Below are positions 6,679-8,093 of a stretch of 8,093 bases of DNA, piece by piece (position 1 is the stretch's first letter; the number at the start of each line of letters is the position of its first letter). The stretch lies in contig CACZSE010000135.1 in the NCBI GenBank assembly GCA_902783735.1, positions 1-8,093 on the forward strand, read 5' to 3'. This DNA is from an uncultured Lachnospiraceae bacterium. Lineage in GTDB: Bacteria; Bacillota; Clostridia; Lachnospirales; Lachnospiraceae. A program made the translations under genes and the position numbers. A model generated the notes under the pieces. The model did not search any database. It was not told the DNA's origin and was given only the letters and a program-made list of their open reading frames with translations.

Positions 6679-6707
6679 TTGACATAAGTTGGCATTTCAT
6701 ATAGAAT
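6679..6707 (+). promoter_or_regulatory. rny promoter
   Basis: A perfect -35 TTGACA (6679-6684) starts two bases after the recX stop. A 17-base spacer and a -10 TAGAAT (6702-6707) follow. Transcription should start near 6714, giving a leader of about 88 bases for rny. No terminator separates recX from this promoter, so recA-recX transcripts may also run into rny, and SOS induction could raise rny mRNA. No LexA box was seen here. Confidence 0.85.
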
Positions 6708-6775
6708 TGATTTGTTGTAGATTGCTAAAAGTAGGTATAGTCTGCCTATTTACGGTGATATATTACAAATCAATT
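6705..6775. repeat. Spaced 11-bp inverted repeat around the rny leader
   Basis: AATTGATTTGT (6705-6715) and ACAAATCAATT (6765-6775) are perfect reverse complements, 49 bases apart. The left arm overlaps the -10 and the predicted transcription start of the rny promoter. A transcript starting near 6714 therefore lacks most of that arm, while a read-through transcript from recX contains both arms and could form the stem. Confidence 0.65.
6729..6751 (+). other. Stem-loop in the rny leader
   Basis: AAGTAGGTA (6729-6737) pairs with TGCCTATTT (6743-6751) around the loop TAGTC: nine pairs, two of them G-U. It lies within the larger inverted repeat and upstream of the rny ribosome binding site. It is moderately stable, and the role is unknown. 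Confidence 0.5.
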
Positions 6776-6785
6776 AAATATGAAT

Positions 6786-6798
6786 AGGAGGTGCTCCT
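6786..6798 (+). promoter_or_regulatory. Strong rny ribosome binding site folded in a small hairpin
   Basis: AGGAGGTG (6786-6793) is a near-perfect Shine-Dalgarno site eight bases before the rny ATG at 6802. Its first five bases AGGAG pair exactly with CTCCT (6794-6798), leaving a GTG loop. The small stem could compete with ribosome binding. Confidence 0.6.
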
Positions 6799-6801
6799 GA
6801 C

Positions 6802-8093
6802 ATGCTGGGAATTATTATAGCTGTCTTGGCCACTCTTGTGATCGTTGCTCCCGTTACTTATCTGATAACGATGAATTATCAGAAAAATAACGCCAATTCC
6901 AAGATCAGCAATGCTGAGGAACAGGCGAGGGCGATCATCGATGAAGCTCTTGTCGCTGCAGAGACAAAAAAGCGCGAAGGGTTACTGGAGATCAAAGAAG
7001 AATCTATCAAGGCTAAAAATGAACTTGATAAAGAGATCAAAGATCGCCGTAACGAGATTCAGCGCAATGAACGTCGTATACAGCAAAAAGAAGAAAACAT
7101 CGATCGTAAGACAGAGGCCATAGAGAAAAAGGAAGCTTCTCTGAATGCTAAGGAAGAAAGCCTTAACAAACAGAAAGAAGTTATTTCCAAGCTTAATGAG
7201 GAACGTGTTAAGGAACTGGAAAGAATCTCAGGTTTAACCTCCGACCAAGCAAAAGATTATCTACTGAAAATTGTTGAAGAGGATGTCAAGCACGAGACAG
7301 CCGTCATGATCAAAGAAATGGAAAGTCGTGCTAAAGAAGAAGCTGATAAAAAAGCTAAGGAATATGTTGTCAATGCTATACAGCGATGCGCTGCCGATCA
7401 TGTATCGGAGACAACCATTTCAGTTGTTCAGCTTCCGAATGATGAAATGAAAGGAAGGATCATTGGTAGGGAAGGAAGAAATATCCGTACTATCGAAACG
7501 CTTACAGGTGTTGATCTTATCATAGATGATACTCCCGAAGCAGTTATTCTTTCGGGATTTGATCCTATCCGCAGAGAGGTTGCACGTATTGCCCTCGAAA
7601 AACTGATCGTGGACGGACGTATCCATCCGGCCAGGATCGAAGAGATGGTAGAGAAGGCTCAACGTGAAGTTGAGGTTATGATCAAAGAAGAAGGTGAAGC
7701 TGCCGTACTTGAAGTCGGTGTACATGGCATTCATCCCGAATTGGTTAAACTTCTCGGTAAGATGAAGTTCAGAACAAGTTATGGTCAGAATGCATTAAAG
7801 CATTCCATCGAAGTTGCCCAGTTATCAGGTCTTTTAGCCAGTGAAATGGGACTTGATGTTCGTATGGCTAAAAGAGCCGGTTTATTACATGATATCGGTA
7901 AAGCAGTCGATCATGAGATGGAAGGATCTCATGTACAGCTCGGAACCGATCTGTGTAAGAAATATAAAGAGTCTGCTCTTGTTATCAATGCTGTTGAGTC
8001 GCATCACGGCGATGTGGAACCTCAGAGCCTGATAGCTTGTATCGTACAGGCTGCAGATGCTATAAGCGCTGCAAGACCGGGTGCAAGACGTGA
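6802..8093 (+). CDS. rny: Ribonuclease Y (3' truncated by window end)
   Basis: RNase Y is a membrane-anchored endoribonuclease that starts mRNA decay in Firmicutes and is a core part of their RNA degradation machinery. The frame stays open for 430 codons to the window end; about 85-90 residues are missing if the protein is the usual 515-520. An N-terminal membrane helix (about 3-23, [19 protein letters not shown]) is followed by a long charged coiled coil (about 30-190). A KH RNA-binding domain follows (about 207-275, with GREGRN and [12 protein letters not shown]). The HD catalytic domain has His334 (ALKHS), the His363-Asp364 pair (LLHDIGKA), His401-His402 (SHHGD) and the [14 protein letters not shown] stretch at the end. 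The start is fixed by a strong ribosome binding site. Arginine codons are mostly CGT/CGC, unlike the AGA/AGG-rich genes upstream, which may reflect higher expression. Confidence 0.97.
   Translation, partial: MLGIIIAVLATLVIVAPVTYLITMNYQKNNANSKISNAEEQARAIIDEALVAAETKKREGLLEIKEESIKAKNELDKEIKDRRNEIQRNERRIQQKEENIDRKTEAIEKKEASLNAKEESLNKQKEVISKLNEERVKELERISGLTSDQAKDYLLKIVEEDVKHETAVMIKEMESRAKEEADKKAKEYVVNAIQRCAADHVSETTISVVQLPNDEMKGRIIGREGRNIRTIETLTGVDLIIDDTPEAVILSGFDPIRREVARIALEKLIVDGRIHPARIEEMVEKAQREVEVMIKEEGEAAVLEVGVHGIHPELVKLLGKMKFRTSYGQNALKHSIEVAQLSGLLASEMGLDVRMAKRAGLLHDIGKAVDHEMEGSHVQLGTDLCKKYKESALVINAVESHHGDVEPQSLIACIVQAADAISAARPGARR

Noticed and set aside
6911..7123. Plus-strand frame of 70 codons rich in Arg and Lys
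   Set aside because: It is a shifted frame inside the coiled-coil part of rny; the composition comes from Lys/Glu-rich codons read out of frame.
7420..7734. Minus-strand frame of 104 codons
   Set aside because: It is antisense to the KH domain of rny, which is intact on the plus strand.
7841..8032. Plus-strand frame of 63 codons
   Set aside because: It is out of frame within the HD domain of rny; the rny frame is open throughout with catalytic His and Asp in place.
1..8093. Search for CRISPR arrays, insertion sequences, tRNA/rRNA genes, toxin-antitoxin or defence genes
   Set aside because: None was seen. The window is almost fully occupied by recognised housekeeping genes, so no undescribed multi-gene system is claimed.

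Overview
The window is a stretch of housekeeping chromosome from a low-to-mid GC Firmicute. Lachnospiraceae is the most likely family, perhaps a Butyrivibrio- or Roseburia-like motile gut anaerobe. The evidence is the gene set and order (rimO, pgsA, cinA, recA, recX, rny), frequent AGA/AGG arginine codons, strong AGGAGG-type ribosome binding sites and Gram-positive LexA boxes. The genus is an inference. Every gene is on the + strand, and coding covers most of the window.

Layout. Positions 2-541 hold the 3' part of rimO (ribosomal protein S12 methylthiotransferase), followed closely by pgsA (563-1102, phosphatidylglycerophosphate synthase). A U-tract terminator near 1111-1137 ends that unit. 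Next comes a transmembrane methyl-accepting chemotaxis protein (1258-3435), preceded by a perfect 12-bp palindrome. cinA (3474-4739) follows at short distance, with an extended -10 promoter built into the stop codon of the chemotaxis gene. A 258-base gap carries a strong hairpin without a U tract and then the recA control region. There, a TTGACA-N17-TATTAT promoter has one LexA box between its hexamers and a second just past the transcription start. recA (4998-6026) is followed by recX (about 6063-6677), whose ribosome binding site lies in a small hairpin. A new consensus-like promoter (6679-6707) and a structured leader precede rny (6802 to the window end), the membrane-anchored endoribonuclease Y, which is cut off by the window edge.

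How the genes work together. recA and recX form an SOS-regulated recombinase and modulator pair under a double LexA operator. cinA, next to recA in many Firmicutes, contributes nucleotide salvage or repair (NMN deamidase). pgsA supplies anionic phospholipid, rimO modifies the ribosome and rny starts mRNA decay. The chemotaxis receptor is the one gene that does not fit the neighbourhood and looks like an insertion into the pgsA-cinA junction.

No new multi-gene system, mobile element, CRISPR array, tRNA or rRNA is visible. The points of interest are regulatory: the double LexA control of recA, RNA hairpins over the recX and rny start regions, and several start codons that a longest-ORF rule would place wrongly.
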